DNA from: Begonia masoniana
Lineage: Eukaryota; Streptophyta; Magnoliopsida; Cucurbitales; Begoniaceae
Reading direction: 5' to 3'
NCBI GenBank assembly: GCA_022432975.1
Contig: CM039506.1
Span: 16,876,121-16,940,120 of the forward strand
Length of the DNA stretch: 64,000 bases
The notes under the pieces were generated by a model. That model did no database searches, was not told where the DNA came from, and saw only the letters and a program-made list of their open reading frames with translations. Shown here one piece after another: positions 45,185 to 56,988 of the stretch. Within the stretch, counting starts at the first letter, position 1. Every line of letters begins with the position of its first letter. The translations under genes were made by a program, and so were the position numbers.

Positions 45185-46489
45185 AAACAATGTCATCAAC
45201 ATAGACAAGCATAATAAGAACAGAAGATGATGTACGGCGTATGAAAAGGGACGAGTTCGATTTGGATAACACGAAACCCCAATTTATTAAAGCGGTGTAT
45301 AATTTGGTATACCAAGCTCTCGGGGACTGCTTTAGACCATAGAGAGCTTTCTGTAGGAGACAAACAGCCGATGGATGAGATGGATCAATAAAACGAGAGG
45401 CTGTTGCATGTATATCTTTTCAGTTAGATCACCGTGTAAGAAAGCATTACTGATATCTAATTTTCGGATGATCCAGCGAGATGAGAGAGCTAAAGAGAGC
45501 ACTGTGCGAACAGAAGTGGGTTTGACCACCGGAATGAATGTCTCATCATAATCAATACCTTCAGTCTGATCATAACCTTTAGCTACCAGACGAGCTTTGT
45601 ATCGAGAAACTGTGCCATCAGAATTGAGTTTAGTCTTGAAGACCCACTTACAACCTATAAGTTTGGCACCTTGAGGTAGTGGAACTAAGGTCCAGATGTT
45701 GGTTTGTGAAAGAGCGGACATCTCCTCTTTCATGGCGGTGAGCCAGTGAAGGTCTTTGGCCGCTTGGGTAAAGGTTTTGGGTTCAAGGGTAGTTTCAGAG
45801 AGAAAGGCTTTTGGCTTGAAAATACCAGATTTGGACCTGGTGGTCATAGGATGGGTATTGAGGGCGGAAGATTGGGAAGCTGGGGGAGGTGGGAGATCAG
45901 GTAAAGTATGGGAAGGAGAGGGGATAGGGAAAGGACACACGGGTGGGGAGGGAGAGCCACTTGGATGGATAGGTATGGGAGAAGGTATAGGTACAAGTGA
46001 GAGTGAGGATGATTGAGTTGGGGAATTAGTATTGGTGGGAGAGTGAGGTAGGCAAGGGATGTTAAGTTGAAAAGAGGGTGGTGGAGAAGCAGGTGGTGAA
46101 CGAGAGGAAAATGGAAATTGAAACTCAACGAAGGTGACATGACGAGAGATGTAGATTTTGTTGGTGGTAGGATCGAGGCATAAGGATCCTTTGTGATTTT
46201 GACTAGAGCCTAAAAAGACGCATGGAAGAGAGCGGGGTTCGAGTTTGTGTTTATTAAACGGGCGAAGAGGGGGGAAACATAGACAACCGAAAACACGAAG
46301 GGAGGAATAATCTGGAAGTTTATTGAACAAACATTCAGAGGGAGACTTGTGATTTAAGACAGGAGTGAGGAGTAAATTGATTAAGGAAGTAGCTGTGAGG
46401 AAAGCATAGGGCCAAAAATGAGGAGGGACGGAAGAATGGAAAAGTAGAGCAAGACCGGTTTCAACCACATGCCGATTTTTGCGTTCCAC
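45185..46489 (-). pseudogene. Copia integrase end and reverse transcriptase (truncated)
   Basis: This shows [20 protein letters not shown] (integrase core, catalytic glutamate region), [18 protein letters not shown], and a Pro/Ser-rich linker. RT follows with [38 protein letters not shown] and [15 protein letters not shown] frame change occurs near 45332 and the catalytic VYVDDIV is at about 45188-45206, after which the sequence is unrelated. The antisense frames across the proline-rich linker are not genes. Confidence 0.87.
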
Positions 46490-47962
46490 GCGACCATTTT
46501 GATTTGGGGTATACGGACACGAAATGAGATGCTGAATGCCAAGAGATTTAAAAAGAGGAGTGAAAAATTGAAATTCATCACCCCAGTCAGATTGGACAGT
46601 TTTATTTTGGCACCAAACTGAGTATGAACAAATTGATTGAAATGCACAAAAGTAGTGAACACTTCACTTTTAAATTTCAATGGAAAAAGCCGAGTGAATC
46701 GAGTACAATCATCAACGAAGAGAAGAAAATATCGTGCGCCAGTGACAGAAGTAATTGGAGAAGGACCCCACACATCAGTATGAATAACATCAAAAGGAAA
46801 TTGAGCATGTGATTGTGAAATTGGAAACGGTAACTGATGACTTTTACTCATTTGGCAAGGAATACATGTTTGATACAAAAAATGTATGGAATTGAGATTT
46901 CAAAATTCTAACACTTGTTTTAACACAAGTGGAGAAGGGTACCAAGTCTCCTATGCCAGAGAGTATCCAAAACAGAGGGGGACTCGTTGAGCTGAGCAGC
47001 AAGAGACACAGCTGTGGCGGCCAGTGGAATGCGATAGAGGCTGTCACTGAGCAACCCACAAAGGAGGATTCGGTGAGTAGTCCGATCCTTGACAAAAAAA
47101 TACGTAGGGTGAAATTCAACAAAAACATAATTGTCATGACAGAGTTTCAAAACACTAAGCAGATTATGTGACAGATGTGGAGTGTGATAAACGGTGGGCA
47201 AGTGAAGGGATCGGCCACGAGCCGAAATAACAGAAGAAGCAGAGTTTAAGAGAGGGAGAGATGTACCTTGCGCCGTGGTAACGTGAGACGGAGTAGGGAG
47301 GAGTTGAGGGTGACTAAGGAGATCGGGTTCCGGCGTGAAGTGGTGGGTCGCGCCAGAATCTAAAACCCAGGGGGTGGCCGGCAATGACGTGATCGGAGTG
47401 GGCAGGAGACCGAAGGAGTTGAGGGAGGAGACAGGGGCTCGGGTCTTGAAGGGTGCAGGGGATAGGTCAAAAGGGGGAAGGGGCGGGTCGGGTAAAAGGG
47501 GGTTAAAGGTGGGTTGGGTATGGGTTGATGGCAAATGGGTTTGGGTCGGGGTATAAGTTAGGTTGGCTTGGGCTTGGGTTGGAGAGGGAAAGAGGTGTGG
47601 GCTGGTTCGTTGGGCTGCAGAGGCTAAGTTGTAGCATTTAAGGGCTGAGTGGCCTACCTTGTTGCAGATCTGGCAACGAGGCCAGTGCTGCTGATTGGGC
47701 CGAGCAGAACGCCACGGGCCGAGTTGTGGCTGCAGACCGGAGCTAGTAGGAAGAAAACCGGGTGAGGAGCTGGGCCGAAGAGGAACACTTGGCCGAGGGC
47801 TCCAAGGAGAACGAGCCGATTGGGGATACGTGACGTTCGCCGGACCTTGAGTATGCGTCGAAAGGTGGAGCACAGCATTCTATTTTTCCAGTCGGAAATC
47901 GTAGCTTTGAAGAAGGCTGTAAACTTCTTCAAGAGACGGCTAGTTGGCGTGATTAATGACAA
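46381..47962 (-). pseudogene. Copia gag end, protease and integrase N-terminus
   Basis: There is a Gly/Pro-rich gag end with knuckle CQICNKVGHSALKC (C-x2-C-x4-H-x4-C), then protease VLDSGATHHFTPE (DSGA) and the pre-integrase motif LDTLWHRRLG. Integrase has CIPCQMSKSHQLPF and DVIHTDVWGPSP (first catalytic aspartate) with FVDDCTRFTRLFPL. Frameshifts separate these parts (around 46878-46920, 46560 and 47880-47960). Confidence 0.86.
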
Positions 47963-48327
47963 ACGTTACAAAGGGATTGTACTCACTGTCTAATCCGCCC
48001 AGAAAATAGAGGAGTTGATCTTCATAGGAGACGGGTTGCCCGATAGCAGCGAGGGTATTGCAGAGGGAGGTTAGCTTGTGGATGTAAGCAGCTGCGGAAA
48101 TGCCGTCTTTGGAGAGGCAGTGGAGTTGATTGCGAAGTTCGGTGATGCGCGCTAAGGAAGAAGACGCAAACCAACGGGCAAGAGCTGTCCAGACTGCGCT
48201 GGCAGTCGTAAAGGTAACAACTTGGGGAAGCAGATCCTCGGTCATGGAAGAGAATATCCAGCTCAGAAGGAGACTAATATACCTTTGCCAAGTTGTGTAT
48301 TCTGGATTTGGTTGGGAGGAAAGATTA
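47940..48327 (-). pseudogene. Copia gag, middle part
   Basis: The frame shows TTWQRYISLLLSWIFSSMTE, TASAVWTALARWFAS, LRNQLHCLSKDGISAAAY and EDQLLYFLGGLDSEYNPFV. These are typical of the Copia gag family (UBN2/retrotrans_gag type). Its N-terminal continuation is on the other side of the Cassandra insertion. Confidence 0.85.
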
Positions 48328-48566
48328 TGGGATGACCCGAATGTGAACGTATGTGTACGACTGCGGGGCAAACCTCGGGTTGCGGGGCAAACCTCGGGAC
48401 TTAAGCCGAGTGTAGGCAAATCCCAAACTCGAGTATAAGCGAATCCCGGGTCGTAAAGAGGGGGTTGTCACAATCCCACATCGCTTGGGGAAGTACATGG
48501 AAATGAAACATATGTAAGAGATCCCTCCCAAGATAGTAAGACGCGTTTTGGAGCACGATTGGCAAC

Positions 48567-48645
48567 GGATCCCATAAGAACTCCGAAGTTAAAACTGCTT
48601 CGGCGAGAGCAATTTCAGGTTGGGTGACCTTCTGGGAAGTTCTCG
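48567..48645 (+). ncRNA. 5S-rRNA-derived module, left Cassandra LTR
   Basis: This runs from GGATCCCATAAGAACTCC to GGTGACCTTCTGGGAAGT. The A, intermediate and C box segments of the 5S internal promoter are recognisable. Confidence 0.85.
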
Positions 48646-49041
48646 CCAAACAAAGCCGTGAGGGGAGGATATTGGGCTACGGCCCAATCCCCAGAGCGGA
48701 CAATATCTTGCTGGGAATACGGGTCGTTACAAATGGTACCAGAGCCTGTACCCAACCAGAAATGTGGCCAACGAGGACGTTGGGCCCCCGAGGGGGGCTG
48801 ATTGTGATGACCCGAATGTGAACGTATGTGTACGACTGCGGGGCAAACCTCGGGTTACGGGGCAAACCTCGGGACCTAAGCCGAGTGTAGGCAAATCCCG
48901 AACTCGAGTATAGGCGAATCCCGGGTCGTAAAGAGGGGGTTGTCACAATCCCACATCTCTTGGGGAAGTACATGGAAATGAAACATATGTAAGAGATCCC
49001 TCCCAAGATAGTAAGACGCGTTTTGGAGCACGATTGGCAAC

Positions 49042-49120
49042 AGATCCCATAAGAACTCCGAAGTTAAAAGTGCTTCGGCGAGAGCAATTTCAGGTTGGGT
49101 GACCTTCCGGGAAGTTCTCG
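49042..49120 (+). ncRNA. 5S-rRNA-derived module, right Cassandra LTR
   Basis: This is a second copy with CAGATCCCATAAG (one G-to-A change) and GGTGACCTTCCGGGAAGT, otherwise as in the left LTR. Confidence 0.85.
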
Positions 49121-49206
49121 CCAAACAAAGCCGTGAGGGGAGGATATTGGGCTACGGCCCAATCCCAAGAGCAGACAATATCTTGCTGGGAATACGGGTC
49201 GTTACA

Positions 49207-49444
49207 GATTATCCAGAAACGGTGGAGGGGTGGGGCAAGAACCGTCAAGCATATGAGCTATACCATTGACGGTGACAACGTGCTGGATTTGAGTTTTCCA
49301 GACGAGGTAATTTGTGGAGTTTAGCTTGATGGTGATTGTCTGGTTTACTGCTGGGAAGGGTGGGAGAAGAGAAGAAGGAGGAATAGAAGGGGAGGAAGGG
49401 ATAGTTGAGCTGGGAGACGGATCTGTTGAGGTTGGGGACGCCAT
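49207..49444 (-). pseudogene. Copia gag, N-terminal part
   Basis: This starts MASPTSTDPSPSS with the ATG at 49442-49444, directly after the primer-binding site. It includes TITIKLNSTNYLVWKTQIQH, the conserved N-terminal gag motif (LNxxNYxxW) of plant Copia elements. It is interrupted at 49206 by Cassandra. Confidence 0.88.
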
Positions 49445-49447
49445 CGA

Positions 49448-49459
49448 GCTCTGATACCA
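49448..49459 (-). other. Primer-binding site of the Copia element
   Basis: It reads TGGTATCAGAGC in element sense, a perfect tRNA-iMet type, three bases after the LTR end. Confidence 0.88.
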
Positions 49460-49462
49460 CGT

Positions 49463-49706
49463 TGAGAAATGAATGTTGCTGGTTTAAGCTACTGTGGGCT
49501 ATGAAATGGAAAAACCAGAGGAGAGGAGAACGAAGAAGAGAGAAACGGCAGCAGAGCAATTGATTTGAATTCTGTAAGTTGTATTTTCCAATGAACTCTT
49601 ACAATGTATATACCCGAGAGAGAAACCAAAACAATATTTTAACTAACTAAACTATAAGTGAATAGTAACAACATGAATACTGTAATAATCTTCTTCTAAT
49701 AACTCA
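49463..49706 (-). mobile_element. 5' LTR of the Copia element
   Basis: This is 244 bp, TGAGTT...TTCTCA in element sense. GGGTATATACATTG (about 49603-49617) is a plausible TATA box. The outer end is set only by the TGAG/CTCA symmetry, because the partner LTR is missing. Confidence 0.72.
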
Positions 49707-49741
49707 GGTTCTACCATAATCTCGCTCCTTGCCTCTGACAG

Positions 49742-49954
49742 AAAATCATCCATTGGCTTTATGTGTGGCGACCGGCCCACACCCCCGGAGTAACAACCCA
49801 ACAATGGTGGGCCCCCGAGTCACAATGTGGCGTCACATCGCACTCACAAGACTTCTCCCAGCTGGCATGGGAGTTTTATACCTTCCCCAGATTTGAACCC
49901 AGGACCTCCTGCTAAAGTGCATGGGCTTACAGAATCTGGTTCCACTTGACCTAA
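49742..49954 (-). mobile_element. tRNA-derived SINE-like element
   Basis: Read leftward from 49954 are TTAGGTCAAGTGG (box A-like, one mismatch) and, about 50 nt on, GGTTCAAATCT (perfect box B). A body of about 140 nt follows, containing CATTGTTGGGTTGTTACTCC. This fits the RNA polymerase III promoter of a tRNA-related SINE. The first few bases appear cut off by the LTR that begins at 49955, and no target duplication was found. Confidence 0.5.
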
Positions 49955-51512
49955 TGTGAAACCCACCAACCAGTTTGGGAGAGAAAACAGACAAGGACAA
50001 AGAGGTAATTTTCTTTTCCCTAAATTATCTTGCCACCTATACAATTCTTCTCTTCCTACTTAAAACCTCCTTACGTTATTTCCCCAGAAACCCTCCTGTT
50101 GAAGGCGCCGCGCACCAGAGAAGAACGCCAAAACAGAGGGAGTGAAATCAACCTTTGCCAAATTTAATTCTTAATTCTTCAACCCTGACAAATCTCACAA
50201 CTCTTAAAGGTAACGACTCAATATTTAATTTGTGCACTGAAGATTCTTTATATGTGTGTGCGATAACCGCCGTAGATTAAGAAAGGGAGAAATCTTGGAA
50301 TTTAATTGGGATTTATTTCTTCCTTTTCTGCCATTGAACAGTCGCTCTCCTTCCCTCATCTTCATCTTGACCCTCTCTAGAATTCTCTGACCATCGCCTT
50401 TCTCTGAGCATCGCCTCTCATCTCTCTCTCTCAAACAAAGTTAGGGTCATAGTGGTAAGCAAAAAGAGGTTTAAGTGGCCGATTCCTCTGCCTCAGTAAA
50501 TGGGAAAATTTCAATCGGTAAGCAAGATCCCTCTGACTATCACGCTGTGAATTTCATATCGGGCATGCAAAACCCACAATTTCAATTAGGGAGATAAAAT
50601 AGTTCAAGAATAATGAATGACTTTATTCTTTGTTAGGTACCAATTTATTAAATTAAGCTGTGGACTCATTGACTCGGACACTTGGATATATTGAGTTTTG
50701 ACTTGTTATAAGTTCAATCAAGGTAGGGGTTTATTTTATTTTTAGTTAAGTATTATTATTTTTAATTCATTAATTAAACTCATTTATTTGGCATAAAATG
50801 TTCATTTAATTTGGTACTATTGTTATTTCACACAATTATCAACTGCATTATTTTATCATTGATAAAAATTGTGTGGTTTTAACTAGAAGTAATAGGACAG
50901 CTGAAGAGCCATGTCCTTGGGCGCGAAACCCTAAACCTGATCAGGGTAATTATGGCGTGCGACCGCCTCATGTCGATGTTTTGGCCTATGGCCCAGTGTG
51001 CTCGGGGTCCGTGAAAGGCTCCATTTTCACCGATCATCTATTTAAATTGAAAACTGTATTTTTATTAAATTTCTGCATAATATTTTATAACTGTTGGAAA
51101 TAAACTCTATCCCTATTGAGTTTAGTCGACTCACCCCAAACGACTACTATTTTTCAGGATTCAGTGAAGGAGAATTTGATTATCGGCACGAGAGCAATCA
51201 CCTTGTAGAAATTTCCTATTTTAATAAATTTTTCTTGAGGATGTATCTTATATTTTTAAGGTGAGTCATTACTGTGGATGTGTAAGCTTTGTTCTATTTA
51301 ATTTACCATGTTATTTTATTGGACATACATTATTACATCATCTGGTGTCACTTGTTGGACCTGTTTATTTATCTTTCCGGGCTCTGGCTTATATTAATTG
51401 GTCAATATTCCGCTGCGATTAGTGAAATTTAGTGTTAAGGGTCAGACGATCTAGTCCTTTTCGGGCCGGGTCGTTCCCCGTTCTTTTGCGGGTCCCCTTT
51501 TGGGGCGTGACA
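49955..51512 (+). mobile_element. 5' LTR of element G
   Basis: This is 1558 bp. It has a donor-acceptor series similar to the other LTRs: AAAG|GTAACG (50209/50210), TTGTTAG|GTACC (50636/50637), TCAAG|GTAGGG (50722/50723), TTTTTCAG|GATTC (51157/51158). The conserved GGCC...CCTACAT motif is not obvious here. The 76-codon frame at 50873-51103 is repeated in the other LTR and has no known features. Confidence 0.92.
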
Positions 51513-51519
51513 GAAAATT

Positions 51520-51531
51520 TGGTATCAGAGC
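51520..51531 (+). other. Primer-binding site of element G
   Basis: TGGTATCAGAGC lies seven bases after the LTR end, a longer spacer than in the other elements here. Confidence 0.85.
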
Positions 51532-53522
51532 CAGGTTGCCCATCTTGAAAAGTGACACTTATAAAATAGATGATGTGATGATGTACAAGAATTCTCATTA
51601 TGAAAAAGGGACGTAACAGAAGAATCGATTGGGTCAAATATGCTATTTGAAAAGCATCTCGAGATTGTTCGCTAGACAATGAGGATATTCCATATTTGTA
51701 CATATGTTGTTTAGAATATTTGGAAATTAATGGAGAAGCAATAGGTGTACGCTTCGTAGATTGAGATAAGGGATAAAATAAGAGGATGAGAACTCTTTTG
51801 GATTAGTTTGTGGACATTTGAGATTATCTGAAAAATAAGAAATACATTTTATGATATAAGTATTAGTCACTTTCAGAAAAATTCAAGACTTATATTGTCT
51901 TATTAGGAATTCTTTAGTTTGAGTAGGGACTCTTGTTCGTAAAGAAAATATTGGTGAACATTCTCAATAGGTCTTCATTTTGTGTGTTTCAGCCCAAGTG
52001 TAGGTCTCTACTGAAGTGGTTAAAGATTATTGGATCAAGATTGTTATGAGAGAACCTTCAATTTTAGAAAAAAATGATGTCAAGTTATAGAATTGTCTTG
52101 TGGTATTAAGGTGTTTGGTTGCGATAAATGAATGATAAGTTTAGAAAGTATCAGAGTAATAAAATCTGTTTAAGACTAACGAAGATATAGTACGGTTCTA
52201 TTTTGTTGTTCAAGTATGAAGAATTTGACTTTAGAAATTGTTTCAATAAGTATAAGAAGAGAGATGATTGAAAATAGTTTATTATGATGAATATTAGGAG
52301 TGTAGAAGATTGGAGCATTTTGGTGGTATGTTCTTTTATTAGTGGTGACTTCCTTTAATGTTTTTAAGGCCAAGTTTAATGATTGTGGAATGTGTCGAGG
52401 AATCTTTTGGCAAAGAGAAACCTATTCAATGATGATGAAAATGATCAATATGATGTCATGGTTTTAATACCTATGATTAGATTGAAATTTCATTAGACTC
52501 ATTAATATGAAGTTTAGTTTATTTAGCATGATACAACTGTTTGTAGAGTGTTTTGATGAGGATAAAGATTGGATGATAATAATGAATTGAGCAAGAAGAG
52601 CTAGCAGAGAAGTTCTTTTAAGTACTGATGATTTGATCAAACATTTAGTCACAAATGGTGCAGCAATTATTTTTCCCTTTATTAGATAAATTTATGGGAT
52701 CATATTATTATCTTTATTTGGGAAGTAGTGATAATAAAACTTGGATATTCTTTTATGAACTGGTGACAACAATGAGGAGTTAATTTATGTCTTTGAATGT
52801 TATGATCATTAGACTCAAGTTGTCTACTAAAATGATTAGTTTAGATAGATTAAATTGATTCAATCATGTGTAAGAACCAATTAAGAGAACATTTAATGAG
52901 AGTTGATCGTTAAGTGAAGCTTGTGATGATAGTCTGATTTGACCGTATATTGTTGAGGTTAGAGCATTTGGTTTATGTTTCTTGTTATTTGAGGTGACTA
53001 GGTAATAGTCAAGTGGTATCTAGAATTGTCAGTTTGACTGAGTGTCATGATGGTTGTTTTGAGGATACACCCGGGATACACCCGACCACAAGAATTTTAC
53101 GCTTCATTCTCCCATTGCTCTAATTATTCCAGTTTAGTGGAAAGGCCTTTGCACAAAATTGAATGATTTATAATGTTGAAATTTTTCAGTGACACTATAC
53201 CATGGAAGGTACTTTATTATTCAGTGAGATACATGGTCGCTGTCATAGAATAAATTTTGATTGAACGTTAGATCAGTGTCCAACATTGATTAGTATATGG
53301 GATTGAAGAGTTTCAGTGTTGAATGGATTAAAGAAATTTATCGAGATTAAATTATGGGTGTTGACTATCATCAAACTTGAGAGTGAAACATTAAGACAAC
53401 CATTCTATTGTTTTTGGGTATGTTTGGTTTTGGAGTGCCATATGTCACTTATATAGAAGGCTGAGTGTTAGAACCGATTATGTGTTAATAAAGTTAGTTT
53501 GAGTAAATCCATAGTGGTGTGA
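51532..53522 (+). other. Internal region of G without recognisable coding
   Basis: This A/T-rich, roughly 2-kb stretch lies where gag, protease and much of pol should be. No capsid, knuckle, protease or RT motif is visible in any frame and stops are dense. It may be heavily mutated pol, or unrelated filler as in large non-autonomous derivatives. Confidence 0.5.
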
Positions 53523-54891
53523 CAGTTTGTAACGCCCCCGAACCCACCCTGGCTCGGAGCGCTACTTGGCTCACGTTAACTCCAATAATTTAAATAAAAT
53601 CAAACACGGCAACAATTAAACTAAATCTCCTAAAACTCTTTTAAGTCATACCTAGTTGCCTAGACTCCTTTAATCCTAACCTTTAAGCACCACGACGTCC
53701 TTCCCGAAATTTCGGCAAAGTAACGCCTGAAAATGGTGCCTCCAAAATGCTAGATACCTGCATACAATCCAATCCCAAACAATCCAGAATAATCTTACTT
53801 CACTATCCAGCTATCCACTCAACAATCCCACATATAAAACCCTCCAAATACAGGGCGACACATCACCCTTAACCTAACTATATACAACAAATACAATTAG
53901 TTACACTTTCTCATCATTTCTACAAACAGACATCTAAAATAAACTGTCAAATATAAAGCCCCACATCTCCTGAAGACCATGGTGGAGTCGCCCCGACAAC
54001 TGCCCGCACCGGCACGCCCCGTGCATCTCCGATTGCTCCCAAGTCTTGGCTGACTCACATAGCTCACCTGTACACCTGTCGTTACCTACACCACAGAACA
54101 CACACGCACACGTAAGCTTACGCTTAGCAAGTAGGGGTTAACAAATACGACTAGATAAAATGCAAGCTACACACAACGCTGAACAAAACAACCAAACAAC
54201 ACAACGACACGAAACAAAACACAGATTTGCCCGCATCAACAATGCCTTATTCTTTAACACAGCACGAAAACGCAACACAACACCACAACACCACAATGCA
54301 GTCAACCTAGCACATGTTGTAATATCCGGCTTGTACGGATTTTTAGAATATTCATATTTTATTATATATGTGGCATTTTTGGTAAATATGTCAAATCAGG
54401 TCCGATTTACCAAAAGAAAGCGTCATTATGATCCTGACAAATAATAAGAATTTTAACGAATTTTGGAGAATTTTCGGAGTTATAACGCTATATTCCGAGT
54501 AATTACCTCTATCGTAATATAATTGACGTTTTAGTAAAAATAGTAAATGAGGTCCAAATTGCGAACGGATAGTTTTAATAAATCTCTGGTAACTAATTGG
54601 ACTTATTGGCGAAATTAGGAAATTTGGTGATCCCGAATAGTTGGACGATTAACGAAACGAAGGACGAAACAAATAGAATTAAGTAAGAAGGGCAAAATGG
54701 TAATTTGCAAACCAAAATTAATAAATAACACAAATCTCTCTTTTTCTCCTCACTTCTCTCTTTTCTCTCTGGCGCTCACGAACAGAGAAGAAACTTCTCT
54801 CTGGCCGCCGGCGTTCTCACGACATCTGACCTCCGTCCGACCTTCGTTCTTCCTCCGTCCTTCACGGTTTCTCCTCCTCTCGCTACCCTCG

Positions 54892-55937
54892 GTAAGTAGC
54901 TTCGGTCTTTGAGCGTTAAATTCCAAGTTTTAGGTCGATTTAACGTTAGGGTTTCGATAAAAATGTCGAATTAGGGCTCGTAATTAATAGGTTAGCCGTG
55001 ATTAAGTATGTATTGAACGTATTTGACGTTATTGGACGAAGAAAAATCAATTTGTGAAAAAGTTAAAAATTGGTAAATTTTCGGGTTTTTGAGAAAAACT
55101 CGTTAATTGAGATTTTGGATTATCGAGCCTTAATTGACGTTCTAAATGCTTTGATTAGCTAAGTTGGAATTTAGGAAATTCATTAGTTAAGGATTTTATA
55201 ATTTGAACGTTTATAATTCAAATTGGTTTTAACGGTGGATATCGTGTTTTCCTCAGACACACGACTCCCGTGGACGAAGATTGAGATTCTGCGCACCCAA
55301 GGTAAGTCTTCGTGACTTACTCTGACCAATTGGTCTACACCATACTTCGATGTCGTATCGAGGATCCCTGAAGAGATGTTTGCTTTAAATTCGCTTTTGT
55401 TGGGTAGTTAGGTTTAAATTGTTGTAGGTTAGTTTAATTTCGGTCTTGATGGTATGCACGTTGTTTGTTTATCGCAAGGTTATATTATGCACATATCTGT
55501 TCATGCATCACGTATTTCAAAGGTCATGAAAACGAATTTCTGCACGTATTTTAAGAAAATGAACGAACCTCTGTAATGAATGAATGTAATCTGTCTGTAT
55601 CTGGTCATGCGAGATGGGGCTCAGGCACGGCTGTGCGTGTTGCAAGCGTGTACCCCCCCCCCTCTAGGTGGAAAGGGTAGTCCGACCGCTGGATAGGCCC
55701 TCTCCATTTAGTGGGTCGAGGTCTCGGTGGCAATCTGTCTGTCTGCGACGTAATGAATCTGTAATCTGAATCTGTCATGCATGTTTTCTGAATGACATCT
55801 GCACGCATGCATCTGCATTTACGTAGCTTACTGAGATTTAATTATCTCATAGGTGTCTGTATGGTGTAGGTGATATCTTTGGTGACATCGAGCCAGATGA
55901 GGACGATGTTCCTCCTCCTGACGTAGGTGGCAGCTGA
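54892..55937 (+). promoter_or_regulatory. Putative two-intron leader of LTR V with acidic tail
   Basis: The order is: donor CCTCG|GTAAGTAG (54891/54892), acceptor TTTTCCTCAG|ACACACG (55256/55257), a 45-nt exon open in the joining phase, and donor CCAAG|GTAAGTCT (55301/55302). Then come acceptor TGGTGTAG|GTGATA (55869/55870) and an acidic tail starting DIFGDIEPDEDDVPPP with a stop at 55935-55937. The frame opened by the ATG at 54697 is in a different phase. Splicing is inferred. Confidence 0.47.
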
Positions 55938-56329
55938 TGGATGATGGCCGTGGGAGTGCGCTGAGTAGTCGAGGCGCGATATGACCCGTGGGGATGTATG
56001 TATGGACTCTGGGGTTATTTTGGGATATTTTGAATTGATAATTGTATAGAGTATTTTAGGTTGTTTGGATCTGGATAGGGGTTAGAAAATGTTTTGGTAA
56101 CTGTATGTAAAAGCTTTGGTTTAAACTGTTTTGATAAACGTTATGAAATGTTTTGATTCGTTTTGGAATTGGTACGGGTAAGCTCGGTTTTTAGAGCTAT
56201 CCATGCAGTTGGATTTCGCCAAGTCCGCCGCCATACTATCGAGTTTAGAACACGTTTATGAGGGATTGAAGTCGTGAATTGATTGTGAATATTGATGAGT
56301 AAAATGAATGGGATATTAAAATGTGTATA

Positions 56330-56700
56330 TTTGCTCTCTGGAATTGGATTCCAGAGAGGTGTTGTGTGAATGTTTGCTCTCTGGAAACCGGATTCCAGAG
56401 AGCTGAAATATGTTTTTGCTCTCTGGAATTCCAGAGAGCAAAGTGTTAAACAAAAGCTGAAGGAAGAGAAGAAGGAAAGAAGGGGAAAAGGAAGAGGAGT
56501 CCGATCGCTTAAGGTGATCGCTGCTGGCTTATATCAGTGCAGCAATCGATCTCTGCCTTCAGCAGAGATCGATCGCTGCTTGGGAGAGGCAAGGGTGCGG
56601 CGATCGGTCTCTGCTGAAGGCAGAGATCGATCGCTGCCTTACCAATAAGGTGCGGCGATCGGTCTCTGCCTTCAGCAGAGATCGATCGCTGCCTTCGATG
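56330..56700. repeat. Hairpin cluster in LTR V
   Basis: Three successive inverted repeats of CTCTCTGGAA...TTCCAGAGAG (56334-56440) are followed by several GCGATCGATCTCTGC / GCAGAGATCGATCGC inverted repeats (56500-56697). The arms are 10-16 bp and mostly perfect. A related hairpin set occupies the corresponding part of LTR N (23260-23430). Confidence 0.82.
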
Positions 56701-56988
56701 CTTCGAGGGGCAGAATCCCAATTCTGCCCTCCCACTTTTCTGAATGGTTTTAATTGTTTAATAATTAAATGTTTTAAGTTTTATTTAATTATTAAACGTT
56801 TTGTTTTAAATGTTTTAGAGGTCCGATTTAAATTCCGTTTTAAATTCTGATTGAGTTTCCGCTTAAGTATAAGTTTAATGTTTAAAATGAAAAATTTATT
56901 ACGGAAATACGGGTACGGAATTAGGGGTGTTACACATGTAGTTTCTACTCTCGGTTGTATGTATCACGTTCTCATTTCATTAATCGTA

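Larger units (their letters stand above)
48328..49206 (+). mobile_element. Complete Cassandra TRIM
   Basis: Two 404-bp LTRs (48328-48731 and 48803-49206) flank a 71-bp internal domain (48732-48802), with exact target duplication gatta (48323-48327 and 49207-49211). The left LTR starts TGGGATGACC where the right has TGTGATGACC. The primer-binding site is TGGTACCAGAGC (48734-48745), one base off TGGTATCAGAGC. A GGGCCCCCGAGGGGGGCTGA tract precedes the right LTR. The LTRs differ from the copies at 7310 and 37913 in the variable 5' part. Confidence 0.94.
45185..49706 (-). mobile_element. Ty1/Copia element, 3'-truncated
   Basis: The 5' LTR (49463-49706), primer-binding site (49448-49459) and gag through reverse transcriptase are present in Copia order (protease, integrase, RT). 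Sequence similarity stops just after the catalytic YVDD motif at about 45188, so the RT end, RNase H and 3' LTR are missing. A Cassandra element (48328-49206) interrupts gag. The domain wording resembles common plant Copia lineages such as Ale, but the lineage was not resolved. Confidence 0.88.
54318..56934 (+). mobile_element. Solo LTR, family V, nested in U
   Basis: This is 2617 bp, TGTAATATCCGG...GGGGTGTTACA, with exact target duplication catgt (54313-54317 and 56935-56939). It has no internal domain. It carries the leader modules (54892-55937) and a hairpin cluster (56330-56700). Confidence 0.9.

Noticed and set aside
45756..46140. Gly-rich plus-strand and Pro/Leu-rich minus-strand frames
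   Set aside because: They are off-frame readings of the proline-rich linker between Copia integrase and RT.
49880..49954. tRNA gene
   Set aside because: Box A- and box B-like motifs are present, but no cloverleaf can be drawn and a long non-tRNA body follows. A SINE-like element fits better.
54160..54444. 94-codon plus-strand frame
   Set aside because: It crosses the U/V LTR junction at 54318, so it is a by-product of the insertion.
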